Below, one piece after another: positions 28,491 through 37,509 of a stretch of 56,610 bases of DNA. The stretch's first letter is position 1; each line of letters opens with the position of its first letter. The notes beneath the pieces are model-generated. The model was not told where the DNA came from and ran no database searches. It saw nothing but the letters and a program-made list of their open reading frames with translations. Location: NCBI GenBank assembly GCA_017413105.1, contig JAFPVA010000281.1:1-56610 (forward strand), in the 5' to 3' direction. The DNA comes from Butyrivibrio sp. GTDB taxonomy: Bacteria; Bacillota; Clostridia; Lachnospirales; Lachnospiraceae. The position numbers were made by a program, and so were the translations under genes.

Positions 28491-30068
28491 ATGAAGAAGG
28501 CATTGGTGATCGGTGCAGGTCCTGCTGGTCTTACAGCTGCATATGAGCTTTTGAGTAAGTCGGGGGACTATCAGGTTATCGTTTTTGAGGAATCACAGCA
28601 GTTTGGAGGTATCTCCAGAACTGTTAATTATAAGGGAAACCGCATGGATATGGGTGGCCACAGGTTCTTTAGTAAGGTCCCTGAGGTTAACGAATGGTGG
28701 GAGAAGATGCTTCCACAGCAGGGATCACCTACCTATGATGATATAGTTCTTGGCAGACCCATGAAGATGGCTGAGGGTGGCCCTGATCCTGAGAAAGAAG
28801 ATAGGGTAATGCTGAAAAGACATCGTGTTTCCCGTATTCTTTTCGATTCTAAGTTTTATGACTATCCAATTTCTTTAAAGGCAGAGACTTTCAAGAATTT
28901 TGGCCTTTTGACCACACTTCAGGTAGGATTTTCCTATATGGGCTCAGTTTTCCATAAGAGACCTGAGGATAATCTTGAGAATCTTTATATCAACAATTTC
29001 GGTAAAAAGCTTTACTCCATGTTCTTTGAGTATTACACAGAGAATCTTTGGGGAAGACATCCAAGTGAGATCGATGCGTCCTGGGGCAAGCAGAGGACAA
29101 AGGGCCTTTCTATATTCGGAATCATCAGAGATTACCTTGGCAGACTCTTTAAGGTAAAAAATCGTAAGGTTAACACTTCACTCATAGAAGAGTTTAAGTA
29201 TCCTAAGCTCGGTCCCGGCCAGCTTTGGGATGTTACTGCTGAAGAGATAAAGAAGCTTGGCGGAACCATTATCATGGGAGCCCAGGTTACCAGGATTCGC
29301 AAGGACGGAAATCATGTTCTCGGCGTTACTTACCTTCAGGATGGCAAAGAGGTTGAAATTGACGGAGATGTTGTTATCAGCTCTATGCCAATCAAGGACC
29401 TTATTGCCGGTATGAATGATGTTCCTGCAGACCCTGCAAGGATTGCAGCAGGTCTTCCATATCGTGATTACATGACTCTTGGTGTTCTTGTTCCGAAGCT
29501 CAATCTTGAGAATAAGACAAATATTAAGACCATGGGTAATATCGTTCCGGATAACTGGGTTTATGTTCAGGACAGAACAGTTAAGATGGGACGTTTCCAG
29601 ATTTACAACAACTGGTCTCCTTACCTGGTAAAAGACCTTGAGAACACAGTTTGGGTAGGACTTGAGTATTTCTGCTTTGAAGGTGATTCAATGTGGAATA
29701 TGGCTGAAGACGAGTTTGCTAAGATGGCTATCGATGAGATGGTCAAGCTTAAACTTATCGGCAGTGCATCAGAAGTTATTGATTACCATATGGAGAGAGT
29801 TAAGAAGGCTTATCCTGCGTACTTTGATACCTATGATGAGATGGACAAGCTGGTTGACTACCTTAACACCATCGACAATCTTTACTGCGTAGGTCGTAAC
29901 GGACAGCACAGATACAACAACATCGACCACTCAATGTGCACTTCCTTCGAAGTTGTAAAGAACATTTTGAGCGGCGCCACAGACCGCAGCAACATCTGGA
30001 ATGTCAACACCGAGGAAGAGTACCACGAGACCTCTGAATCAGAAGATGACAGCGTGGAAATCGACTAA
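28491..30068 (+). CDS. NAD(P)/FAD-dependent oxidoreductase, UDP-galactopyranose mutase-like
   Basis: 525 residues. [14 protein letters not shown] (FAD GxGxxG, residues 6-11), [14 protein letters not shown] with the GG motif and [10 protein letters not shown] are typical of the UGM/protoporphyrinogen-oxidase-like group in polysaccharide loci. [10 protein letters not shown] and the late [20 protein letters not shown] segment follow. At 525 residues it is longer than classical Glf (about 370), and the acidic C-terminal tail (from about 505) is unusual. It could ring-contract a nucleotide sugar or oxidise it; I would not name it glf. AGAGGA lies 7 bases upstream. Confidence 0.8.
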   Translation: MKKALVIGAGPAGLTAAYELLSKSGDYQVIVFEESQQFGGISRTVNYKGNRMDMGGHRFFSKVPEVNEWWEKMLPQQGSPTYDDIVLGRPMKMAEGGPDPEKEDRVMLKRHRVSRILFDSKFYDYPISLKAETFKNFGLLTTLQVGFSYMGSVFHKRPEDNLENLYINNFGKKLYSMFFEYYTENLWGRHPSEIDASWGKQRTKGLSIFGIIRDYLGRLFKVKNRKVNTSLIEEFKYPKLGPGQLWDVTAEEIKKLGGTIIMGAQVTRIRKDGNHVLGVTYLQDGKEVEIDGDVVISSMPIKDLIAGMNDVPADPARIAAGLPYRDYMTLGVLVPKLNLENKTNIKTMGNIVPDNWVYVQDRTVKMGRFQIYNNWSPYLVKDLENTVWVGLEYFCFEGDSMWNMAEDEFAKMAIDEMVKLKLIGSASEVIDYHMERVKKAYPAYFDTYDEMDKLVDYLNTIDNLYCVGRNGQHRYNNIDHSMCTSFEVVKNILSGATDRSNIWNVNTEEEYHETSESEDDSVEID

Positions 30069-30137
30069 AGTTTCGACGAGTGAATGTAGATACCTGTCGA
30101 AGAAAACATATATATCTACTCGCTATTCCTTCGCAGT

Positions 30138-30223
30138 GAAACATTAAGCTAACAAAAACAGAAGTCCTCATTTCATGTTATTCAAAACAATCGGACTTCT
30201 GTTTTTTATTAGCAAAATGTTTC
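30138..30223. terminator. Giant terminator hairpin (right copy)
   Basis: Inverted counterpart of the hairpin at 26979-27065, terminating the UGM-like gene that ends at 30068. Arms are nearly perfect over about 28 bp. Relative to the left copy, the GATAA/TTATC pair is replaced by GCTAA/TTAGC, a compensatory change. A 29-residue in-frame extension of the following MBOAT would lie inside it and is not credible. Confidence 0.82.
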
Positions 30224-30255
30224 ATCTAAATTCTCTAAATGTTTGGGAGAAATAC

Positions 30256-31713
30256 ATGCAATTTATTTCGTTTGGATTTCTTATACTCTTGATAATAGTG
30301 GCGGGTATGAATTACGTGATTCCGCGTAAGTGCCGATACATTTGGCTCTTGATTGTAAGTTTTGCATTTTATGTAAGTATTGATGCACGGTACACGGTGG
30401 TACTGATTCTGTCAATCCTGACAACTTATGGTGCTGGGCTACTAATTGGAAAAAATGCTGAAAGAAGTGCCGGTGAGGAAACTAAAAATTCATCAGGCAA
30501 TGCGAATTCTGGAACTGCGACCTTTGTTTTTGTGGCGTGTCTTACATTAAATATCGCCCTTATCCTTGGCTTTAAACTTGCGGGCTTTTTGACCGGAGGA
30601 AGCATCCTTGCTCCCATAGGCATATCTTTTTATGGAATGAAGGCTCTGTCATATCTTATAGATGTAAAAAGAGGGGATATTAAGGCGGAAAAGAATCTTA
30701 TAGCATATGCGCTTTATGTATCCTTCTTTACCCAGATAGTATCAGGTCCCATCGAGAGGGCTGGGAATATGTTATCCCAGTTTTATTATCCGGTGACTGT
30801 GGACTATTACAGACTGCAGGATGGATTTTATGAGATGCTGTGGGGATACTTTTTAAAACTGGTTCTGGCAGACAGACTGGCTATTTTTGTGAACAGAGTA
30901 TATGACAGCAGTGCTTCTGGCGGAATCGCTTTTTTGGCTACGCTGTTTTATTCCTTTGAGATCTACTGCGATTTCTGCGGCTACTCCCACATTGCTATAG
31001 GCGCTGCAAGGCTCCTTGGCATAGATGTTATGAAGAACTTTGACAGCCCTTACATGTCAGGCTCTGTCTCAGAGTTCTGGCACAGATGGCATATTTCCCT
31101 GTCTTCATGGCTTCGTGACTACGTTTATATTCCGCTTGGTGGCAACAGGAAGGGCACTGCAAGGAAGTTTTTTAACATACTTGTTACCTTTGCAGTCAGC
31201 GGAATATGGCATGGAATGGGGCTGACCTTTATGGTATGGGGAATGCTCCACGGGCTTTATCAGATTTTGGGAATTCTCCTTAAACCTGTCAGGGATAGAG
31301 TTGTCAGCGCATTTAAGATAGACAGGGAGTCCTTTGCTCACAGAGCGGTCAAGGTTATTTTTACCTTTTTCCTTGTTAACACAGCCTGGATATTTTTCAG
31401 GGCAGAAAGCCTTCCAAAGGCCTTTGATATTCTTATGGGGAGCATGAAGTTTACCCCGTGGATACTGACAGACGGCACGATATATCAATATGGCCTAAAC
31501 AGCGCAGATATTGGACTCCTGGTTCTGGGAATCATACTTCTTATCATTGTTGACGCAGTTTCCTACAGGGGCATTTCCATAAGGGAAAAGATGATAGGAC
31601 TTAAGCTTCCTCTTCGTTGGGCGATAATCATTCCTGCAATTATGATCATTCTTATATGCGGGATCTGGGGCTCCGGATACGATGCGGCAAGCTTTATATA
31701 TCAGCAGTTCTGA
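30256..31713 (+). CDS. MBOAT family O-acyltransferase (AlgI-like)
   Basis: 485 residues from the ATG at 30256, supported by GGGAG 7 bases upstream. FWHRWHISLSSWLRDYVYIPLGG-type block, GGNRKG turn, and SGIWHGMGLTF with presumed catalytic His319. A polar insert (residues 75-100, rich in Glu, Asn and Ser) distinguishes it from the 8022 enzyme. It starts just downstream of the giant hairpin, so it needs its own promoter or readthrough. Third MBOAT/SGNH pair, with the partner at 31754. Confidence 0.92.
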   Translation: MQFISFGFLILLIIVAGMNYVIPRKCRYIWLLIVSFAFYVSIDARYTVVLILSILTTYGAGLLIGKNAERSAGEETKNSSGNANSGTATFVFVACLTLNIALILGFKLAGFLTGGSILAPIGISFYGMKALSYLIDVKRGDIKAEKNLIAYALYVSFFTQIVSGPIERAGNMLSQFYYPVTVDYYRLQDGFYEMLWGYFLKLVLADRLAIFVNRVYDSSASGGIAFLATLFYSFEIYCDFCGYSHIAIGAARLLGIDVMKNFDSPYMSGSVSEFWHRWHISLSSWLRDYVYIPLGGNRKGTARKFFNILVTFAVSGIWHGMGLTFMVWGMLHGLYQILGILLKPVRDRVVSAFKIDRESFAHRAVKVIFTFFLVNTAWIFFRAESLPKAFDILMGSMKFTPWILTDGTIYQYGLNSADIGLLVLGIILLIIVDAVSYRGISIREKMIGLKLPLRWAIIIPAIMIILICGIWGSGYDAASFIYQQF

Positions 31714-31753
31714 TTTCCAAAGATTACAAAACAATGGGTTTTAGGATGGTAGT

Positions 31754-33247
31754 ATGAAAAAGAAATTGTTGAATGTACTTAAGATAGTGGCATTTCTTTT
31801 TTTGGTGGCGGCATGTGTCTTTGGTGCTTCAAGGCTCCTTAGGCGTGGTGATTCGGATTACAAATACAGGCCCTTTTTTGAACAGGCAAAAGCCGGGAAT
31901 ATTGATGTTCTTTTCATGGGTTCGTCCCACGTGATAAATGGTCTGGACCCTGTGAAACTCTATCGCGACTATGGCTTTACTTCCTACAACATGGGCGGGC
32001 ATGGCTCTGTTATGCAGGCCACATACTGGGAGCTGATCGAGGCGCTTGATTACTGCACTCCCAAGTGGGTTGTGGTTGATGCCTATATGCTTGAGAAGAA
32101 TTATCAGTACCTTGATGAGATGGAGGAGAATGCTTCTGAGGATGACAGGAATGTCTCTGTGGAGCAGCTTCATCTGAATATGGACGCCTGGCCTCTCAAC
32201 AAGCTTAAACTAGCCGCAGTAAAAGACCTGATAATGGATCCTGAGATACAAAAGGATTTCTTATTTGACTTTATTGTTTATCACGGAAGATGGAGCGAAC
32301 TTAAAGAGGACGATTATAAGTCTGTTCTGGGAAAAGAAAATGTGACAGCAAGGCTTGGCGCTGAGATGAGAAAAGAAGTGGAGCTTTCGCCCTCTCTTTT
32401 CCCTGATCCGGAGAACGGACAGGAGCTTCCTGAACACACCGTTGGCGCAGAATATCTAATGAAGATAATCGATGAGTGCCAGAGAAAAGGAATTGGAGTT
32501 GTGGTGACTTACCTGCCTTTCTGTGCAACGACTGAGGATAAGCTTGCTGCAAACACAGCAGGAACTATTTCAGGAATGTACGGCGTGCCATATCTAAACA
32601 TGCTGAATATGAGTATAATAGATATAAATACCGATCTTAATGACCCTGGGCATCTGAATATTTCAGGAGCCTCCAAAGTCACGGATTACATAGGAAGCTG
32701 GCTTTTAGAAAACGGGGATCTTGTGGATCACAGAGGTGATGAGGCATACCATTATTATGACGAGTGCGTAAACGCAGGCAGCCGTGAGAATACTGATTTT
32801 ATAATGGAGCCAACGAATCTTTATTCTGAACTTGAGATGCTGTCACTTGACGATGTGAGCTCAGTAGTTTATCTTAATCAGGGCTCCGGTTCTTTGACAG
32901 ACCCTAAGGTAAAAGAGCTTGTGAAGGCAATTGCAGGAACAGATAAGATAGATCAGGTCTCAGGACCTTATATCTGTATAAATGATCTGGCTTTTGGAAC
33001 TGTTTATGAGGCAGGTGACTTTGAAGCAATAGATGGAGCAGCTACCGGGCTTGGAACCTTAGTATATCAGCCTGTGGAGCAGCTTTTCAGATTTCTTTAT
33101 CCAAAAGAGGATGAGGGCACGAACTATCTATATAATGATGATCACATTTATGACGACATCCAGGTTATCGTGTATGATAAGGACAGTGGCGATATATTGG
33201 CCCATAAGTACTACAGGTCCTATGGAAATGCCTATAGGGAAGATTGA
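31754..33247 (+). CDS. Membrane-anchored SGNH-like protein with C-terminal extra domain
   Basis: 497 residues: N-terminal helix with AACVFGASRLL, nucleophile block VLFMGSSHVI near residue 54 and Asp/His block DPGHLN near residue 297. From about residue 350 a separate beta-rich domain follows, ending IQVIVYDKDSGDILAHKYY, in the same place as in the 9573 protein. Cys, Gly and His spacing in the N-terminal half matches the other MBOAT partners. TAGGA precedes the ATG. Probable acyl-transfer partner of the MBOAT at 30256. Confidence 0.78.
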   Translation: MKKKLLNVLKIVAFLFLVAACVFGASRLLRRGDSDYKYRPFFEQAKAGNIDVLFMGSSHVINGLDPVKLYRDYGFTSYNMGGHGSVMQATYWELIEALDYCTPKWVVVDAYMLEKNYQYLDEMEENASEDDRNVSVEQLHLNMDAWPLNKLKLAAVKDLIMDPEIQKDFLFDFIVYHGRWSELKEDDYKSVLGKENVTARLGAEMRKEVELSPSLFPDPENGQELPEHTVGAEYLMKIIDECQRKGIGVVVTYLPFCATTEDKLAANTAGTISGMYGVPYLNMLNMSIIDINTDLNDPGHLNISGASKVTDYIGSWLLENGDLVDHRGDEAYHYYDECVNAGSRENTDFIMEPTNLYSELEMLSLDDVSSVVYLNQGSGSLTDPKVKELVKAIAGTDKIDQVSGPYICINDLAFGTVYEAGDFEAIDGAATGLGTLVYQPVEQLFRFLYPKEDEGTNYLYNDDHIYDDIQVIVYDKDSGDILAHKYYRSYGNAYRED

Positions 33248-33272
33248 AGATATTTAGAGAAAGGAAATTTGC

Positions 33273-33902
33273 ATGAACGAAATGATTTGTATCGTAGGAA
33301 TAGCAGGAGGAACAGCCTCAGGAAAGACAACGATTGTAAGGAGAATCAAAGAGAAATTCGGAGATGACATTGTTGTAATTAATCACGATTCCTACTACAA
33401 GGCCCATGATGACTTGTCTTATGAGGACAGATCAAGACTTAACTATGACCATCCGGCGGCTTTTGACACAGATCTTATGATCGCAGATATCAAAAAGCTT
33501 AAGAACAATGAGCCTATTGATATGCCAGTGTACGATTACACTATCCACAACAGAGCTGCTTCAATAGTTCATGTTGTGCCAAAGAAGGTTATTATCGTTG
33601 AGGGTATTCTTATCCTTGAAAATAAGGAACTCAGAGATCTGATGGATATAAAGGTGTTCGTAGATACTGACGCTGATGAGAGGCTTATGAGAAGAATCCG
33701 TCGTGATATGGTTGAAAGAGCCAGAAGCATCGAATCTATCCTCATTCAGTATGCAGAGACAGTTAAGCCCATGCATGAGCAGTTCGTTGAACCAAGTAAG
33801 AAATATGCGGATATCATAATCCCTCGTGGCGGTGAGAACTATACAGGTATCAGCATTCTTCAGGAGCACCTGAATCTGGTACTTAAAACCAATCAGGGAT
33901 GA
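33273..33902 (+). CDS. udk: Uridine kinase
   Basis: 209 residues, the usual length. P-loop GGTASGKTT at residues 10-18, HDSYYKAHDD, NYDHPAAFDTDL, the MPVYDYTIHNR uridine-binding stretch and the lid segment RRIRRDMVERARS. It phosphorylates uridine/cytidine to UMP/CMP in pyrimidine salvage, in the cytoplasm. AAAGGA lies 8 bases before the ATG. Its place inside a glycan locus is odd but may tie UMP supply to UDP-sugar demand. Confidence 0.96.
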   Translation: MNEMICIVGIAGGTASGKTTIVRRIKEKFGDDIVVINHDSYYKAHDDLSYEDRSRLNYDHPAAFDTDLMIADIKKLKNNEPIDMPVYDYTIHNRAASIVHVVPKKVIIVEGILILENKELRDLMDIKVFVDTDADERLMRRIRRDMVERARSIESILIQYAETVKPMHEQFVEPSKKYADIIIPRGGENYTGISILQEHLNLVLKTNQG

Positions 33903-33937
33903 TAAAAAAGGCTGTTTGAGAGGTTGGCACAAGGATT

Positions 33938-35143
33938 ATGGCAGTGTTGTCTGTTATAGACGGAATTATAAAATTAATACTATGGCTTGTGGTTGTGCCG
34001 TTTTTTATCGGAATCCTTTGCAATGGGATTTTGCCTTTGGTCAGAAGAACTATAGGTATTTCCTTCATTCTGGGATACCTGGTGTACTTTTCGGTTTTTG
34101 AAGTCATTGCGATTCCATGCATGCTTCATTTTGTGTACAATGCTTTCAGCTACTGTTGCAGGTACAGCATGTGGACCTTCACGATTCTGGCTGCCTTTGG
34201 GGTACTAAAGAGTGTTCAGATGCTAAAACACCATGGACTGAGTTACCTTTCTCTTTTCCCCGGTGAGACCCATGCAACTGCCCATGAACTGTTAAGTCCA
34301 AGGTCGGATCCAAGGATGCTGAGAATGAATTATTCCCTTGAGAGCAAGATCTATTGGGGAATCTTTTTTGGACTCCTTCTTTTGCAGATGGTGATGTCAG
34401 TTGTGATGTCCAGCTTTGACGGTGATGATGCCTATTATGTGGTCGAGTCTCTTCTTGCGCAGCAGGCGGATGTCATGAATACGATACTTCCTTATATTGG
34501 AACCACAACCATGCTTGATATAAGGCATGCCCTGGCGGTCATCACCATGTGGATTGCATTTGTGGCAAAAATGAGTTCCGTTCATGCGACAATTGTTTCC
34601 CATTCAGTTATTCCATGCATCATTATTCCATTGGTTTATCTGGTATATGTGGAAATAGCAAGGATTCTTTTCAGACGCAGACAGGAAATAATTCCTGTGT
34701 TTATGATAATTGTTTCGATGCTTATGATGTTTGGCAACGTGTCTATCTATACACCTGCTACATTTTTCCTGACAAGGACCTGGCAGGGGAAAGCAATGGT
34801 TTCCAATCTGATCATCCCTCTTATTATTTGGGTATTTCTTTGGATGCTGGAGGATGCCAAGAGGACAAGCATTTTTGGAAAAGAAGCTGAGGCGGGAACC
34901 GAGTCTTACGCTGAGTTCAAGGAGGCAAACAGGCTTCATCGTGCTTCACCCTGGATCGTGCTTGGTCTTGTGAACATGTTCTCGGGAATGTGCAGCTCAA
35001 TGGGCATCATCTTCGGTGGTAGCCTGATTGCGCTGTTTACGCTGGTACTTCTTATTTTTGCCAGAAATTTCCGTGTTATTCTGGGAGCGGTATGCTGCGT
35101 GATACCAAGTGCGGTGTATTTACTGATATATTTGAAGCTTTAA
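33938..35143 (+). CDS. DUF6077-like membrane protein, N-terminal part
   Basis: 401 residues, about ten helices. The loop FDGDDAYYVVESLLAQQ with an acidic DGDD cluster and PYIGTTTMLDIRHALA resembles DUF6077 proteins, which I take to be GT-C-like. It ends with YLLIYLKL and a stop, while typical relatives continue with more helices and a soluble tail. The missing part appears in the next gene, in another frame 25 bases on. It may be a split gene, a frameshift, or a natural two-subunit form. Confidence 0.65.
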   Translation: MAVLSVIDGIIKLILWLVVVPFFIGILCNGILPLVRRTIGISFILGYLVYFSVFEVIAIPCMLHFVYNAFSYCCRYSMWTFTILAAFGVLKSVQMLKHHGLSYLSLFPGETHATAHELLSPRSDPRMLRMNYSLESKIYWGIFFGLLLLQMVMSVVMSSFDGDDAYYVVESLLAQQADVMNTILPYIGTTTMLDIRHALAVITMWIAFVAKMSSVHATIVSHSVIPCIIIPLVYLVYVEIARILFRRRQEIIPVFMIIVSMLMMFGNVSIYTPATFFLTRTWQGKAMVSNLIIPLIIWVFLWMLEDAKRTSIFGKEAEAGTESYAEFKEANRLHRASPWIVLGLVNMFSGMCSSMGIIFGGSLIALFTLVLLIFARNFRVILGAVCCVIPSAVYLLIYLKL

Positions 35144-35168
35144 GTTCTTTTTACGAATTGGAGATAAT

Positions 35169-35951
35169 ATGTACGGAATCTTCATGCAGTGCTGGGTGGC
35201 TATGAAGCTATACGGCGGAAACGGCGCAATCTTTCTCCTGTTTCTTGCCTCAGCCATTTATATCCTGGTAACTGAACAGAGTATTAAAAAGAAAATAATG
35301 CTGGGAATCCTGCCACTTTTAATCTTCGCCGGATTTCTTTTGCCTTTCACAAAGATTGTCTATGTGGCGGTTTTTGATGACGGAAGTGATACCTATTACA
35401 GGCTTTTGTGGCTTGTGCCCATGTATGTGGTGATAGGATATGCTGCCTGCAGACTTCTCTTTTCCCTGAAAAAGAGTCTTTATCAGAGGATCGGGCTGGC
35501 TGTTATTGTTGCGGTTATCGCAGTGACCGGCTCGCTTGTATATACAAGCGTCAATCTTTCCTGGGCGGAAAATCTCTATCATATTCCGCAGTCTGTCATA
35601 GATATCTGCGAGGTGATTTCGCCTGAGGATGGGGGAACAAGGGTAAGAGCTGCGTTTCCTTCCGAACTGGTTCACTTTGTAAGGCAGTATGATACGGATA
35701 TCCTGATGCCCTATGGCAGAGAGATGGTAGTTGAACAGTGGGATTATTATAATCCTGTTTATGAAGTCATGGAGAAGCCTGAGACGATAGACGCCAAGGC
35801 TCTTTTGGAAGTTACAAGAGAGACAAAGTGCAAGTTCATTGTTCTTCATGAGAATAGAAAGATTGATTCTGATCTGGAGGAGATGGGACTTAAGCTTGTA
35901 AATGAGCTCCATGGATACCGCATTTACAGCGATCCCAAGGTTAAGGATTAA
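35169..35951 (+). CDS. DUF6077-like membrane protein, C-terminal part
   Basis: 260 residues: five or so helices, then a soluble domain of about 110 residues. DTYYRLLWLVPMYVVIGYA is the block I expect in the second half of DUF6077 proteins. It has its own GGAG 6 bases before the ATG, so it can be translated separately. The open frame reaches back only to 35136, just before the stop of the N-terminal part. Together the two make about 660 residues, a normal full length for such proteins. Confidence 0.65.
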   Translation: MYGIFMQCWVAMKLYGGNGAIFLLFLASAIYILVTEQSIKKKIMLGILPLLIFAGFLLPFTKIVYVAVFDDGSDTYYRLLWLVPMYVVIGYAACRLLFSLKKSLYQRIGLAVIVAVIAVTGSLVYTSVNLSWAENLYHIPQSVIDICEVISPEDGGTRVRAAFPSELVHFVRQYDTDILMPYGREMVVEQWDYYNPVYEVMEKPETIDAKALLEVTRETKCKFIVLHENRKIDSDLEEMGLKLVNELHGYRIYSDPKVKD

Positions 35952-35979
35952 GTATCGGTTTTGTTAGTTGGGGAAAACT

Positions 35980-37431
35980 ATGGTTTTTAATTCCTACGGA
36001 TTTGTTCTGGCATTTATGCCAATCTTCGTGATTGGTCTTAATATTGTTCGCAGTATTGGGCGAAAAAAAGGTTGTGAAAGACTTTTATGTGACGTCTGGA
36101 TCATCCTTTTATCGCTGTACTTTTTTTCGACTTTTGGGGCGAAAAATCTGGCAATCCTTTTTATTAGTGTAATCTGGAATGTCTGCACCTCAATACCAAT
36201 GAGCTTCATGAGAGACCAGAATGTGAAGGTGCGCTTCTTTGGAAAAGAACGTATGCCTCATAAAATCTGGGTCCTTATTGGGGTGACCGGGAATCTGGTG
36301 CTTCTTTTATTCTTTAAGCTAAGCGGAATTTTTCTTCCGTTGGCCATCAGCTTTTATACCTTTAATCAGATTTCATATATCGTAGACCTGTACAGGGGAG
36401 ATGTGAAGCAGTTTGATGCTCTGGATTATCTGTGCTATGTGCTCTTTTTCCCGAAGCTTCTTCAGGGACCAATCATGGACTTCAGCTCTTTTACAAAAGA
36501 ACTGGAGAAGGTTCACAAAGAAAAACTTGACTGGGAAAAGATAATGCGAGGGCTGTATCTTTTTTCCATTGGCCTGTTTAAAAAGGTTATCCTTGCGGAC
36601 ACCTTCGGAAAAGCGGTGGATTTCGCCTATGGAGGAGTTCAGGGGCTGGGAAGCCTTGAGGCGGTTTTGACAGCAGTTTTCTATTCCTTCCAGCTTTACT
36701 TTGATTTCAGCGGTTACTGCGATATGGCAGGGGCACTTTCCTTTATGATTGGCATTGATCTGCCGGTGAACTTTGATTCTCCGTATCAGGCTGTCAACAT
36801 CATTGATTTTTGGAAAAGATGGCATATAACTCTCACAAAGTTTTTTACAAAGTATCTGTACATTCCCCTTGGCGGAAACAGGAAGGGAGCCCTGCGAACA
36901 TATATTAACCTTCTGATAATCTTCCTTGTCAGCGGCTTCTGGCACGGCACTGGGCTAACATTTATTATCTGGGGAGCGATGCACGGAGTGCTGTATGTGA
37001 TCACAAGGATGATGAAAAAAACGAGCGGCATTGCCAGACCTTTTAAGGTTATCCTGACATTTCTTTATGTTACAGCTGCCTGGGTATTCTTTAGGGCTGA
37101 GAGCGTAGCACAGGCCCTGACCTTATTTAAGAGAATGTTTACCGGTGGCGTAAAACCTATTGCTACAGGTCTTTCTTCCTGCTTCCAGCTGGATGAACTC
37201 TGGTATGTTATAAAGGTTACGCCTCTTATGAAGCTGAGCTTTGTCTGGGACATTTGCTTGTGGATATTCCTTATCTTTGCGGTAATATTTATATTTTTCA
37301 AAAAGAATGCTATTAGAAGTTTTAAAGATTGCAAAATCGGAGTAAAGAGCACGCTTCTCACAGCAATATTGTTTATTTGGAGCATCATTAGTTTCGGAGG
37401 TGTCAGCACCTTCCTATATATGAATTTCTAA
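35980..37431 (+). CDS. MBOAT family O-acyltransferase (AlgI-like)
   Basis: 483 residues from the ATG at 35980, with TGGGG about 6 bases upstream; a TTG four codons earlier is in frame. FWKRWHITLTKFFTKYLYIPLGG-type block, GGNRKG, and SGFWHGTGLTF with presumed catalytic His322. The LTKFFTKYLY variation is distinct from the LSSWFRDYVY of the other enzymes, hinting at a different acceptor. Fourth MBOAT of the window, followed by two SGNH-like genes. Confidence 0.92.
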   Translation: MVFNSYGFVLAFMPIFVIGLNIVRSIGRKKGCERLLCDVWIILLSLYFFSTFGAKNLAILFISVIWNVCTSIPMSFMRDQNVKVRFFGKERMPHKIWVLIGVTGNLVLLLFFKLSGIFLPLAISFYTFNQISYIVDLYRGDVKQFDALDYLCYVLFFPKLLQGPIMDFSSFTKELEKVHKEKLDWEKIMRGLYLFSIGLFKKVILADTFGKAVDFAYGGVQGLGSLEAVLTAVFYSFQLYFDFSGYCDMAGALSFMIGIDLPVNFDSPYQAVNIIDFWKRWHITLTKFFTKYLYIPLGGNRKGALRTYINLLIIFLVSGFWHGTGLTFIIWGAMHGVLYVITRMMKKTSGIARPFKVILTFLYVTAAWVFFRAESVAQALTLFKRMFTGGVKPIATGLSSCFQLDELWYVIKVTPLMKLSFVWDICLWIFLIFAVIFIFFKKNAIRSFKDCKIGVKSTLLTAILFIWSIISFGGVSTFLYMNF

Positions 37432-37509
37432 GGAAAGAGGGAGAAAAAACCGGAATTTCTGAAGCGCATTTGAAAAACTTAGATTTTTTGCAGATTTTGA
37501 GAGGTAATT

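Noticed and set aside
28491-30068. Naming the flavoenzyme glf
   Set aside because: It is about 150 residues longer than classical UDP-galactopyranose mutase and the key active-site residues could not be confirmed by eye.
30175-30255. Earlier start for the third MBOAT
   Set aside because: The extension lies in the right arm of the giant hairpin; the ATG at 30256 has GGGAG.
33273-33902. Phosphoribulokinase as the identity of the P-loop kinase
   Set aside because: Length of 209 residues and the MPVYDYTIHNR and RRIRRDMVERARS blocks fit uridine kinase.
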